From the NCBI GenBank assembly GCA_947584105.1, contig CANPWK010000016.1, positions 1 to 14,178 on the forward strand: a stretch of DNA of 14,178 nt, read 5' to 3'. A program made the translations under genes and the position numbers. The stretch comes from an uncultured Bacilli bacterium. GTDB lineage: Bacteria; Bacillota_I; Bacilli_A; RF39; UBA660. This document shows positions 1 to 7,995 of the stretch, piece after piece (position 1 is the first letter of the stretch; every line of letters begins with the position of its first letter). The notes beneath the pieces were generated by a model that was not told where the DNA came from, made no database searches, and saw only the letters and a program-made list of their open reading frames with translations.

Positions 1-1914
1 AATTGAAGAATCTTGAGTTAATTGTCTATATGCTCTTTTAGAGCTATTATAATATAGTTTATTGGTCATCCAATTTCCACTTGGAAAGACAATAACATTT
101 TCATCAACACTAAATATATCATGACCTAAAGCATATGGATTATAAACGCCTAACATATTGGCTAAAGTTGGTGATACATCTATCATGCCCATTACTTTAT
201 CAAAATTTCCTGAATAATTGCTGTTAATTTTATCTTTTGACCAAATGATAAAAGGAACTTTTCTATTTAATTCATAAGTATAATCATCAATTTTATCTAT
301 AATCTTATCTTTATCGATTGAAACCTCGTTAATATAATCGCTATCATATAATTTTTCAAATTCACTAGTTTTTAATTTAGCATCATGATCACCGTAGATT
401 ACAACAATAGTATCATCTAAAATTCCCTTTTCATCTAGCATATTCATAAGATCACCTATAGCTTCATCAGCATAATGAACTGATTTTAAATAATTTCCCA
501 TCTTGGTATTTTCTAAGTAATGTTCAATATTGCCATTTTCATCTTTAATATCCACTAGATAATCACTATGATCATTTATATCACTAAAAGGAGTATGATT
601 AGTTAACATAATTAAGGTACCATACCATTTATCATGTTCACTATCTATTTTCTCTAATTTCTCAACTGATTGTCTAAAGAATGATTTATCTGCTAATCCT
701 AGGCCAATTTCTTCATCTATTTCATAATCTGTTTTACTATAAAACTTATCATACCCCATAAATTTATACATAACATCTCTATTCCATGCACTACCATTAT
801 TACCATGCATACTAAATGTATAATATCCTTTATCCTGTAATAACTTTTGAATAGTAACATAATCACGGTTAAAGTAGTTCATAAATACAGTGCCATGAGC
901 TGCTGGTAACAATGATGTTGCAAATGTAAATTCACTATCACTACTAGTACCAGTACTTTCCTCAGAATAAAAGTTTGAAAAATAAATTCCTTCACTGGCT
1001 AACTTACTCATATTTGGTGTTAATACTTGATCATTAAATTTTAAATTCATAGTAAAACCTTGGAATGATTCAGCATGAATTACTAAAACATTTTTATTTT
1101 CAAATATATTACTATATTTATTATTTTTAGCTTTTTCTTTAGCAGAATAATATTCTCTAAATGTTTTAGCTGCCTCATCATAGCCAAACATTGTATTTAC
1201 TTTTGTTTTAATACAACTAAATAAATCGTTAGATTGATATACATAAATTCCGAATTCCATAACAACAGATGATCTATTCCATTGCTTATTTAACCTACTT
1301 AAATCAGTAGATGTTAGTTGAGTTACAAAACATCCTAGTGTAATTAAAGCTAAAGCTAAAGAATTAAAAAAACGAGTTTTACCTTTTTCATTTTTTGAAA
1401 CTACATCATAATAATTCTTTTTTCGTAATTGTAGATGAAAAAATAATAAAATAAAAGGTTGAAGATAAAAGATAAAATCTTTCATCTCTAGTATATTTTC
1501 AAATACAGCATCAGTATATCCAGTAAGTTCTGTTGCTGTAGATAACATAGAAAATGAAGCAAAGGAAATATAATTACTATAGTATATACAGTTAATAAAA
1601 CAAATTGTACTACAAATAATTGACCAAATAAACAAATACCAAACTTGTTTTTTAGGTTTAATAAAATAAGCAAAAGATGAAACTACTAAGCAAAATGTCA
1701 AATCAGCTAAAATAGGTTTCAAATCAAATATATTACCAACCGTAAAATTTCTTAATATAATACCATTAATAACATTAAGAATTAAAAAAATTTCTACTAT
1801 TAGATTTGTTTTTAAATATAAAATTATTTTTTGTAAAAGTTTTTTTAAAAATTTTAATAATTTATTACATAACATTTTAGAATATTTTGTTACTTGTTTA
1901 ATTTTATTTTTCAT
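1..1914 (-). CDS. ltaS: Lipoteichoic acid synthase family sulfatase-fold membrane enzyme (C-terminus cut by window edge)
   Basis: I translated the minus strand from the ATG at 1914 and it stays open for 638 codons to the window edge. LtaS-family enzymes transfer glycerol-phosphate from phosphatidylglycerol onto a growing polymer on the outer face of the membrane. Five hydrophobic segments lie near residues 37-55, 67-85, 91-112, 146-162 and 182-200, followed by an extracellular alkaline-phosphatase/sulfatase-like domain. Family landmarks are present: E282 in HAESF, the SDSEF block at 325-329, WNRD at 377-380, TNH with H440, and GDHD with the D509/H510 metal pair. The residue just before SDSEF is Ser324, with Thr323 before it, whereas characterised LtaS has Thr there. 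The start is supported by GGTGA three bases upstream. The gene lies 29 bases after hemW. The last few tens of residues are missing. LTA synthase or a close paralogue (primase, YvgJ type) cannot be separated here, but the family is certain. Confidence 0.93.
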   Translation of the reverse strand, partial: MKNKIKQVTKYSKMLCNKLLKFLKKLLQKIILYLKTNLIVEIFLILNVINGIILRNFTVGNIFDLKPILADLTFCLVVSSFAYFIKPKKQVWYLFIWSIICSTICFINCIYYSNYISFASFSMLSTATELTGYTDAVFENILEMKDFIFYLQPFILLFFHLQLRKKNYYDVVSKNEKGKTRFFNSLALALITLGCFVTQLTSTDLSRLNKQWNRSSVVMEFGIYVYQSNDLFSCIKTKVNTMFGYDEAAKTFREYYSAKEKAKNNKYSNIFENKNVLVIHAESFQGFTMNLKFNDQVLTPNMSKLASEGIYFSNFYSEESTGTSSDSEFTFATSLLPAAHGTVFMNYFNRDYVTIQKLLQDKGYYTFSMHGNNGSAWNRDVMYKFMGYDKFYSKTDYEIDEEIGLGLADKSFFRQSVEKLEKIDSEHDKWYGTLIMLTNHTPFSDINDHSDYLVDIKDENGNIEHYLENTKMGNYLKSVHYADEAIGDLMNMLDEKGILDDTIVVIYGDHDAKLKTSEFEKLYDSDYINEVSIDKDKIIDKIDDYTYELNRKVPFIIWSKDKINSNYSGNFDKVMGMIDVSPTLANMLGVYNPYALGHDIFSVDENVIVFPSGNWMTNKLYYNSSKRAYRQLTQDSSI

Positions 1915-1930
1915 ATTTCACCACTCTATA

Positions 1931-1959
1931 ATTATATCATGCATTATTTTTTTTTACAA
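1931..1959 (-). promoter_or_regulatory. Sigma-A type promoter for the ltaS gene
   Basis: Read on the minus strand there is TTGTAA (1959-1954), a 17-base spacer, and TATAAT (1936-1931) preceded by TGA, giving an extended -10. The -35 box overlaps the final codons of hemW, including its run of nine A that encodes three lysines. The -10 ends only 16 bases before the ltaS ATG, so the leader would be about 10 nt. This suggests ltaS can be expressed independently of the lepA operon; no terminator separates it from hemW. Confidence 0.65.
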
Positions 1960-3059
1960 TTTAGCATTAAACTTTTATAATCAATATCCAAAAATTGCCA
2001 TAATATATCATTTTCTATATACAATTTATCAGGCTTTATTTTTATATAATTATTTTCAACAATTAAGTTATTTTCTAAAATTAATTTCTTAATAATATCG
2101 AGATTTAATAAATCAAAATGATATTGTCTATTAAATTGTATAATTGATATGCCAGATATTTTCCTAAATCCTAATATAAATGTATTTTCGACTTTTTCAT
2201 TAAATGTAACCAAATGCTCTTCTTTTCTAAAATATCCTTTTAAATATTTTGTTAAATTTCTAGTATTATCATATCTTATGTTATTAATATAACCACTAGC
2301 ACCAAGCCCAAAACCATAATATTCTTGATTATTCCAATATGTTAAATTGTGTTTTGATTCATAACCTTTTTTAGCAAAATTACTAATTTCATAATGATTA
2401 TAATGATGCAACTTTTTATTAATTAAATTATACATTGCAAAATCCAAATCCTCATCAATATATCTAATACGTTCATTATATAACTTTGTATGTTTTTCTA
2501 ATATTAATGAATATGTTGAAATATGACTTACATCTAAAGATAAAATATATTCTAAATCTTGTTTTAAATCATCTATGGTTTGATTTGGAATAGCATACAT
2601 TAGATCAATATTAATATTCCTAAAATATTTTTTTACCATTTTTATTTTTTCAAATACTTCATTTTTATTATGTTTTCGATTTAAAAACTTTAATAATTTG
2701 TCGTTTAATGTTTGAATTCCAATACTTATTCTATTTATGCCATATTTTTTAAATAATATTAATTTATCTAAAGTAATACTTTCAATATTACACTCTATAG
2801 TATATTCATCATAATTACATTTTATTTTTTTTAATATATGAAATAATTTTTCTAATTGTGAACTATTTAGTGCTGAGGGAGTTCCACCACCAATATATAT
2901 GGTATTAACAACCTCACCATTATAATATTTATCTATTTCTTTTTTTAAAACTTCTAGATAATTATCTACTATCTTAGAATTGTAATAAACTTTACAAAAA
3001 TCACAATAAGAACATATATCATCGCAAAAAGGAATATGAATATAAACAGATTTGATCAT
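1944..3059 (-). CDS. hemW: HemW-type radical SAM heme chaperone (HemN-like family)
   Basis: This 371-residue protein has the radical SAM cluster motif PFCDDICSYCDF, with C12, C16 and C19 as predicted [4Fe-4S] ligands. It also has the SAM-binding GGGTPS block at 57-62, GIQTLND and YAIPNQT, and a C-terminal HemN_C domain. The spacing CxxxCxxCDF and the length match HemW rather than true coproporphyrinogen dehydrogenase HemN, which has CxxxCxxCxC and is longer. HemW binds heme and is thought to deliver it to target proteins; the older name is oxygen-independent coproporphyrinogen III oxidase-like. The ATG overlaps the stop of the preceding gene (ATGA, 4 nt), so translation is probably coupled; its own Shine-Dalgarno is weak. 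The lepA-hemW proximity is the usual Firmicute arrangement. A fourth cysteine, C22, is close to the cluster; its significance is unknown. Confidence 0.92.
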   Translation of the reverse strand: MIKSVYIHIPFCDDICSYCDFCKVYYNSKIVDNYLEVLKKEIDKYYNGEVVNTIYIGGGTPSALNSSQLEKLFHILKKIKCNYDEYTIECNIESITLDKLILFKKYGINRISIGIQTLNDKLLKFLNRKHNKNEVFEKIKMVKKYFRNINIDLMYAIPNQTIDDLKQDLEYILSLDVSHISTYSLILEKHTKLYNERIRYIDEDLDFAMYNLINKKLHHYNHYEISNFAKKGYESKHNLTYWNNQEYYGFGLGASGYINNIRYDNTRNLTKYLKGYFRKEEHLVTFNEKVENTFILGFRKISGISIIQFNRQYHFDLLNLDIIKKLILENNLIVENNYIKIKPDKLYIENDILWQFLDIDYKSLMLNCKKK

Positions 3060-3532
3060 TTTTTTAATCTCGCATTATTATCTATATTCTGATTTATTAA
3101 ATTATTATATCTATTTTTCTTCATCATTTCGGATACTTCTTTAGCTTCTTGTAAATTAATCTTAGGCAATCTTTCAACTAAATCCCTGTATACTATATCA
3201 GAAGTAAGTCCTAGATAATCGGCAATATCTTTAACCATTAATCCACTTTTAAATAATCTAGTTACTTCCATAACTCTATTTTTTACATTTTCATCTTCAA
3301 TTGAACTAGGTTTATTATTTTTTAATTTTTCATCAATAATATTTTTATAACTAGGATACATAACTTTATATCTCTCTAAATAATCTTTTACAGTGTATGT
3401 ACTTATTTCAAAAAAATTTTCTGTAAAAAAACTAGCTGTTTTTCTAATTGAAGTATCATGATTTCTATAATAATCTCCAATTAATTTAATTCTTTTATCT
3501 CTTTCTTCTGAATCACCAATTGTTTTTGCCAT
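3056..3532 (-). CDS. Putative DNA-binding regulator with two tandem SpoIIID-like HTH modules
   Basis: This 158-residue, strongly basic, soluble protein is embedded between lepA and hemW. Residues about 83-140 resemble the sporulation regulator SpoIIID: an HTH (KDIADYLGLTSDIVYRDL) followed by VERLPKINLQEAKEVSEM, which parallels the SpoIIID pattern HKDLTERLPEINPDLANEV. Residues about 11-70 look like a diverged second copy, starting RIKLIGDYYRNHDTSIRKTA and ending YLERYKVMYPSYKNIIDEK. B. subtilis SpoIIID is a single module of about 93 residues and regulates mother-cell genes. The start is firm: GGAGG at 3544-3540 lies inside the last lepA codons, 7 bases from the ATG. The ATG overlaps the lepA stop by one base (TAATG), and the TGA stop overlaps the hemW ATG. 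Family membership is by recalled motif similarity; the target genes are unknown. Confidence 0.75.
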   Translation of the reverse strand: MAKTIGDSEERDKRIKLIGDYYRNHDTSIRKTASFFTENFFEISTYTVKDYLERYKVMYPSYKNIIDEKLKNNKPSSIEDENVKNRVMEVTRLFKSGLMVKDIADYLGLTSDIVYRDLVERLPKINLQEAKEVSEMMKKNRYNNLINQNIDNNARLKK

Positions 3533-5325
3533 TATTCATCCTCCATACTAAGAACTGATAAAAAAGCTTCTTGTGGTACTTCCACACTTCCTACCATTTT
3601 CATTCTTTTTTTACCTTCTTTTTGTTGTTCTAATAATTTTCTTTTTCTAGATACATCGCCACCATAACATTTAGCTAATACATTTTTTCGAACAGCTTTA
3701 ATATCTGCTCTTGCAATAGCTTTAGTACCAATGACCGCCTGAATTGGAATTTCAAATTGATGACGAGGAATTAATTTTTTTAAATTTTCAACGATTGCTT
3801 TACCCCTTTTATATGCAAAATCTTTATGAACAATTAAACTTAATGCATCTACAATACTTCCGTTTAATAAAATATCCATTTTTACTAAATTACTCTTTTG
3901 ATATCCAACTAATTCATAATCAAAAGAAGCATAGCCTTTTGTTGATGACTTTAATCTATCAAAAAAATCATAAACTATTTCTGATAAAGGAATTTCATAA
4001 TGAATATTAACTCTAGTTGTATCTAAATATTCCATAGATATATAATTACCTCTTTTATCTTGACATAATTTCATAATAGCTCCTATATAGTCACTTGGAA
4101 CAAATATATTTGTTCTAATATATGGCTCATATATATCTTTTATTTTTTGTCTTTCAGGCATCTGTGATGGAGATGATATATATACATCACTACCATCAGT
4201 TAAAGTAATTTTGTAAATTACGCTAGGACTAGTAGCTATTAAATCAATGCCAAATTCCCTTTCAATCCTTTCTTCGATGATTTCCATATGTAATAATCCT
4301 AAAAAACCAGAGCGAAACCCAAATCCCAATGCCTCTGATGTTTCTGGTTCAAATTCTAAAGCGGCATCATTTAATTTTAATTTTTCCAAAGCTTCCCTAA
4401 GTTGTGGGAAACGACTTGACTCTATTGGATATAATCCGCAAAAAACCATTGGTTTCATTGCCTTATAACCAGGTAGTTGCTCCGTATCTTCTCCTAAAAG
4501 AGTAATTGTATCCCCTACTTTAACATCACTAATACTTTTTATACTGGCAGTAATAAACCCTACTTCACCACTAACTAATTCTTGCTTTAAGACTTCTTTT
4601 GGATTATGTACTCCAACACTTACTACATCATAAATAGCATTAGTGGCAAGCATTTTTATTTTATCTCCTACTTTTATTTTTCCATTCATAACTCTAATTA
4701 AAATAACGATTCCTCTATATACATCAAAATATGAATCAAAAATTAAAGCCTGTAATTTATTAGAATTATTTTTAGGAGCTGGAATACGAGTAATAATGCT
4801 TTTAATTAACTCTTTTATTCCAATTCCATTTTTCGCACTACATAAAATTATTTCTTCTTCTAAAAATCCAAGATTATTAATCAACTCATTTTTTACCTTA
4901 TTAATATCGGCATTAGGTAAATCTATTTTGTTAATTACTGGAATAATTGTTAAATTGTTATCAAGAGCTAAAAATAAATTAGCTAAGGTTTGAGCTTCTA
5001 TTCCCTGGGCAGCATCAACTACTAATATTGCTCCTTCACAAGCAGCTAAACTTCTTGAAACTTCATATGAAAAATCAACATGCCCTGGAGTATCAATTAA
5101 ATTTAAAGTATATTTTTCATGATTATATTCATAATTAAGAGATACGGCATTTAATTTAATAGTAATACCACGTTCTCTTTCAATATCCATACTATCTAAC
5201 ATTTGATCTTTAATCTCTCGTTTACTAACAGCTCCCGTAAATTCCAAAATACGATCAGCTAAAGTACTTTTACCATGATCTATATGAGCAATAATAGAAA
5301 AATTACGAATGTTTGCTTGTTTCAT
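3532..5325 (-). CDS. lepA: Elongation factor 4 (LepA), ribosomal back-translocase GTPase
   Basis: The protein is full length at 597 residues (family about 600). It has all the GTPase motifs: the P-loop AHIDHGKST at 13-21, DTPGH at 78-82, NKID at 132-135 and SAKNGIG. The LepA-specific C-terminal domain is intact, with the signature [19 protein letters not shown] near the end. EF4 binds the ribosome and can reverse translocation; it supports translation under ionic or other stress and ribosome assembly. The start at 5325 has AGGAG seven bases upstream and the N-terminus [19 protein letters not shown] matches the family. It is first in an operon with the SpoIIID-like gene and hemW. Its last codons double as the ribosome binding site for the next gene. 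Confidence 0.98.
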   Translation of the reverse strand: MKQANIRNFSIIAHIDHGKSTLADRILEFTGAVSKREIKDQMLDSMDIERERGITIKLNAVSLNYEYNHEKYTLNLIDTPGHVDFSYEVSRSLAACEGAILVVDAAQGIEAQTLANLFLALDNNLTIIPVINKIDLPNADINKVKNELINNLGFLEEEIILCSAKNGIGIKELIKSIITRIPAPKNNSNKLQALIFDSYFDVYRGIVILIRVMNGKIKVGDKIKMLATNAIYDVVSVGVHNPKEVLKQELVSGEVGFITASIKSISDVKVGDTITLLGEDTEQLPGYKAMKPMVFCGLYPIESSRFPQLREALEKLKLNDAALEFEPETSEALGFGFRSGFLGLLHMEIIEERIEREFGIDLIATSPSVIYKITLTDGSDVYISSPSQMPERQKIKDIYEPYIRTNIFVPSDYIGAIMKLCQDKRGNYISMEYLDTTRVNIHYEIPLSEIVYDFFDRLKSSTKGYASFDYELVGYQKSNLVKMDILLNGSIVDALSLIVHKDFAYKRGKAIVENLKKLIPRHQFEIPIQAVIGTKAIARADIKAVRKNVLAKCYGGDVSRKRKLLEQQKEGKKRMKMVGSVEVPQEAFLSVLSMEDE

Positions 5326-5348
5326 ATTTACTCCTTTTTCTATTCTCC

Positions 5349-5357
5349 ATTATATCA
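5349..5357 (-). promoter_or_regulatory. Extended -10 element upstream of lepA
   Basis: On the minus strand TGATATAAT lies 23 bases before the lepA ATG, a perfect TATAAT with an upstream TG. No good -35 is present at 16-18 bases, so this is an extended -10 promoter at best. It sits back to back with the promoter of the plus-strand gene at 5409. Confidence 0.5.
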
Positions 5358-5363
5358 TAAATT

Positions 5364-5393
5364 TTGCTTTATTAAAAATAACTTTCATATAAT
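5364..5393 (+). promoter_or_regulatory. Sigma-A type promoter for the small membrane protein at 5409
   Basis: TTGCTT (5364-5369), an 18-base spacer and TATAAT (5388-5393) lie just ahead of AGGTGAT and the GTG start. Only 15 bases separate the -10 from the start codon, so the predicted transcript would begin at, or a base or two before, the Shine-Dalgarno. Confidence 0.55.
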
Positions 5394-5408
5394 TATATAG
5401 GTGATAGA

Positions 5409-5786
5409 GTGCAGAAAGAATCGGTAAAAACATCAAACATTCAAATAATCGCTATAACTTTTTCTATCATCAGTGCTTATATTTCATTATTTTTAACTTA
5501 CAATCAAAAATTAGAAATTCAAAATAAAAAAACTTTTATAAATCAAAAACATGCATATAGATTTAATCTTTTTAATAGAACATTAATATTTTTAATTGCA
5601 CTTACCTTTTTATATGTCAATTATAAAGAATTAAAATTAGCAAAATTACGTAAAGATAACTTGAAAAACTTTAAATTGCAAATTAATTCATCCATACTGA
5701 CATCTATTGCAGCTATTATCACTTTATACGTTGTATTTAACAGCAAAAAAGAAGATATCGTTGATATAGAAAATCCTTTAACATAA
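5409..5786 (+). CDS. Small three-helix membrane protein of unknown function
   Basis: This is a 125-residue protein that I do not recognise. The start is GTG, supported by AGGTGAT (5399-5405) a few bases upstream. Three hydrophobic segments near residues 11-31, 53-71 and 93-110 predict an integral membrane protein. Basic stretches such as NYKELKLAKLRKDNLKN lie between segments 2 and 3, which would put that loop in the cytoplasm by the positive-inside rule. The gene has its own promoter, stands divergent from lepA, and ends directly in the shared terminator at 5787. Being flanked by a promoter and a terminator, it is probably monocistronic. Nothing in the sequence indicates a biochemical role. 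Confidence 0.75.
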   Translation: MQKESVKTSNIQIIAITFSIISAYISLFLTYNQKLEIQNKKTFINQKHAYRFNLFNRTLIFLIALTFLYVNYKELKLAKLRKDNLKNFKLQINSSILTSIAAIITLYVVFNSKKEDIVDIENPLT

Positions 5787-5811
5787 AAAAATACAAACAA
5801 ATTGTATTTTT
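5787..5811. terminator. Bidirectional intrinsic terminator between convergent genes
   Basis: A perfect 10-bp inverted repeat, AAAAATACAA (5787-5796) and TTGTATTTTT (5802-5811), has a 5-base loop. It begins immediately after the stop of the plus-strand gene and overlaps the stop codon of the minus-strand dockerin gene at 5810-5812. The A/T arms provide a U-tract in both directions. Confidence 0.75.
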
Positions 5812-6820
5812 ATTTTTCAGTTTTTTCAGTAGTTTTTTTATATTTAAAAGTATTATATTCTGCTACTTGATTTTTACATTCCATATCATTATAAAATATT
5901 ATCTTACCATAATTAACCTCATCAACAATGTTTACAACAAAATGATAATTAATATTATTATTTATTAATTTACAATCAGAAGATTCAATAGGTATTTCAT
6001 TAGCTATATTTACAAATTTATAAAAATATTGTTCTTTGCTAATAATGTCAATATAGTAATTAATATTATTAACATTTAAACTAGGTTCTTTCATTTTTAA
6101 ATAAATATTATCATTAATTTTTACTATATCTTTTTTTATAAGCTTTAACTTTCCTTTATCTGATTTAACCAACTTTTTGATTAGATTATAATCTTTATTA
6201 TTAACTTTATTATCTTCATTATAATCAGCAATCTTTATCTGGATTTCAGTTAAATTATTATCATTTTTTAAATACTTTTGTAATAAAATTAAATCATTTG
6301 CATCAATTTTACTATTTCGATTAATATCCCCATTTACATATTTTAATTCTTTAGCTTCTAATGTTATTTTTTTCTCACAAATTTTATCTTTTAAAGTAAA
6401 ATCTTTCTCACAAACAAAATTTTCTAAATTATTATTTAGATGATTTAAATATTCTTGAATTATACTAATATCATTCATATCTACAATCCCATCTAAATTA
6501 GTATCGGATGCAACTAATTGCTTACTGTTTAATTCTTTATTTTTATCTAAATATTCAGTTATATTATTTATATCTTCAATATCAATAATATTATCTAAAT
6601 TAGCATCTCCTAATAAAATAGCTTGATACATAATATTTTTAGTACAACTATTACCTGTCAAAGTATATGATGAATCATTGCAATAATATAATTTATGAAT
6701 AACAGAATTTCCTTGAAGGAAACTTATTTTAATTTGACCTTTATATATATTATACCCTATTAAAAATACTAAAACTGTAGATAATAAAATAATAATATAT
6801 TTTTTTTGATATTTCTTCAC
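5810..6820 (-). CDS. Membrane-anchored protein with two dockerin type I modules and paired-cysteine motifs
   Basis: This 336-residue protein starts at GTG (6820), supported by AGGTG six bases upstream; the ATG that overlaps it is followed at once by a stop. Residues 8-25 form one hydrophobic N-terminal anchor after a basic start, with no lipobox or clear cleavage site. Four calcium-loop (F-hand) repeats follow the dockerin pattern DxNxDxxxDxxD: D72-D83, D106-D117, D165-D176 and D199-D210 (the last with N207). They form two dockerin modules. Each module is preceded by a short Cys pair, C47/C59 (CNDSSYTLTGNSC) and C137/C148 (CEKDFTLKDKIC); a third pair, C283/C315, lies in the unclassified C-terminal region. 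Dockerins bind cohesins in extracellular complexes; no cohesin is in this window. Substrate and partner are unknown. The gene is monocistronic, with its own promoter and terminator. Confidence 0.8.
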   Translation of the reverse strand: MKKYQKKYIIILLSTVLVFLIGYNIYKGQIKISFLQGNSVIHKLYYCNDSSYTLTGNSCTKNIMYQAILLGDANLDNIIDIEDINNITEYLDKNKELNSKQLVASDTNLDGIVDMNDISIIQEYLNHLNNNLENFVCEKDFTLKDKICEKKITLEAKELKYVNGDINRNSKIDANDLILLQKYLKNDNNLTEIQIKIADYNEDNKVNNKDYNLIKKLVKSDKGKLKLIKKDIVKINDNIYLKMKEPSLNVNNINYYIDIISKEQYFYKFVNIANEIPIESSDCKLINNNINYHFVVNIVDEVNYGKIIFYNDMECKNQVAEYNTFKYKKTTEKTEK

Positions 6821-6841
6821 ATCACACCTACTTCTATTATA

Positions 6842-6871
6842 ATTATATAAATTTATAAACTATTTTGTCAA
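6842..6871 (-). promoter_or_regulatory. Consensus sigma-A promoter for the dockerin gene
   Basis: The minus strand shows a perfect TTGACA (6871-6866), an 18-base spacer and a perfect TATAAT (6847-6842), 21 bases before the GTG start. It is the best match to consensus in the window and suggests strong constitutive expression of the dockerin protein. Confidence 0.8.
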
Positions 6872-6891
6872 TAATAAATGATAAATAAAAA

Positions 6892-6906
6892 AAGCCTTAA
6901 CGGCTT
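6892..6906 (-). terminator. Intrinsic terminator downstream of the tail-anchored protein gene
   Basis: On the minus strand AAGCC-GTTAA-GGCTT forms a 5-bp stem with a 5-base loop, followed directly by TTTTTTATTT. It ends transcripts of the gene at 7010-7906 just before the dockerin promoter. Confidence 0.75.
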
Positions 6907-6920
6907 CCAGTAAGGAGTGT

Positions 6921-6940
6921 TGTTAGTAATTTAACTAACA
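6921..6940. other. Second hairpin beside the 6892 terminator
   Basis: A perfect 7-bp inverted repeat, TGTTAGT and ACTAACA with a 6-base loop, lies 14 bases from the 6892-6906 terminator. It has no U-tract on the minus strand; on the plus strand the sequence after it is ATTAAATTAT. It may be an accessory stem that stabilises the 3' end of the upstream transcript. Confidence 0.45.
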
Positions 6941-7009
6941 ATTAAATTATATCTTTTATTTATGTATTTATCTTGAAAGAAATATGTAATTTTTATGAAA
7001 TTATTTAAA

Positions 7010-7906
7010 CTATATATAACTTACCACTACAATTGTAATAGCAGCTAATACCACTCCAATAGAAAAACCTATAAGACAATAAAATAAAAATGAATTTTTA
7101 AAATTTCCTTTTTCTTTTTGGGGAGATTTTTTTAATAAATTATCTTCTTTATTTAAATATTGAGACGAGTCTTTTTTTAAATTATTATCTACTTTTACTT
7201 TTTCTTCTTCATCATGTTTTAAATTTAAATCATTTTTAGAAACATTAGTAATAACACTTTCCATTTCATCTTTTAAATTATCCTTTAATAAATCTGGCCT
7301 AATTTTATCTATTAAATATTTTAAGTCATTATCTACTTTTAATAAAGGATTATCAATATATTGTTTGATATCTTCATATTTAATTGTTTTATCATGATAC
7401 TTAAATGCCTGATAAGTTTTAATATCTTTAACTATTTTCTTATAATCTGCAGGTGATACAAATTTAATTATTTTTAATTGTTTTAAGTAAGCTTCATCAT
7501 TTTTCGAATTATAATCAGCATAATATATTTTACCATCTTTTGTTTCAACAAAAAAATAAGTGAAATTAATATATTTAATTTGTAATTTTTTTGATTCCTG
7601 TAATATAACCGTTACTTTTTTTCTATCAGTTTGATTCAAATTTCTAATTACATCTAAATGCTGCTTAATCTCATTTAAAGGTATAAATTCAAAAATATTA
7701 ACATTTGGATCTTTGTTTATAAAAAAGTTCCTTATATCATCTATTGTATTTAGCTTATTTAATTGTTCAGCTAATTCTTCTAATATAATATTAGTGTAAT
7801 CTTCTATTAAATAAAGCCTATTAGGATTTTTCGTTACAAATCTTATATATTTTATATCATCATTTAATAAAATTTGTTTAAAATCAATTAAATTAATACT
7901 TTCCAT
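7010..7906 (-). CDS. Tail-anchored membrane protein of unknown function
   Basis: I do not recognise this 298-residue protein. It has no N-terminal signal. Residues 1-200 look globular and soluble, mixed alpha/beta, with a segment (INFTYFFVETKDGKIYYADY) suggestive of beta hairpins. Residues about 205-270 are a highly charged, probably disordered linker rich in Lys, Asp and Glu. A single strong hydrophobic helix at 272-297 ends at the C-terminus, predicting a cytoplasmic domain tethered to the inner face of the membrane. The ATG has GAGG seven bases upstream. The gene lies downstream of the cotE homologue on the same strand, but a terminator separates them, and TATAAT at 7942-7937 may start its own transcript. 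The C-terminal TM could in principle be a forespore or cell-membrane tether; no function is visible. Confidence 0.8.
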   Translation of the reverse strand: MESINLIDFKQILLNDDIKYIRFVTKNPNRLYLIEDYTNIILEELAEQLNKLNTIDDIRNFFINKDPNVNIFEFIPLNEIKQHLDVIRNLNQTDRKKVTVILQESKKLQIKYINFTYFFVETKDGKIYYADYNSKNDEAYLKQLKIIKFVSPADYKKIVKDIKTYQAFKYHDKTIKYEDIKQYIDNPLLKVDNDLKYLIDKIRPDLLKDNLKDEMESVITNVSKNDLNLKHDEEEKVKVDNNLKKDSSQYLNKEDNLLKKSPQKEKGNFKNSFLFYCLIGFSIGVVLAAITIVVVSYI

Positions 7907-7975
7907 AAGTGCCTCAATTCTACAATTTTCACTAATATTATAGTATCATAGTTATAATAAAATTACAAGAAAAAA

Positions 7976-7995
7976 AGTATATTATTTGATATACT
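7976..7995 (-). terminator. Intrinsic terminator of the cotE homologue
   Basis: On the minus strand AGTATAT-CAAATA-ATATACT forms a 7-bp stem followed by a run of eight T, counting the last stem base. The 5' arm overlaps the last cotE codons and stop. Confidence 0.7.

Noticed and set aside
1488..1673. Open frame of 61 codons on the minus strand with hydrophobic residues
   Set aside because: It is an alternate frame within the transmembrane region of the LTA synthase gene; the family-matching frame runs unbroken through it.
3056..3532. HrcA heat-shock repressor, often found near lepA-hemW
   Set aside because: Length (158 against about 340) and sequence do not match HrcA, and hrcA normally follows hemW; the SpoIIID-like motif fits better.
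3744..4993. Three plus-strand open frames (3744-4010, 4247-4468, 4643-4993)
   Set aside because: All are antisense to lepA, which is intact and strongly conserved; none has a good Shine-Dalgarno or a recognisable product.
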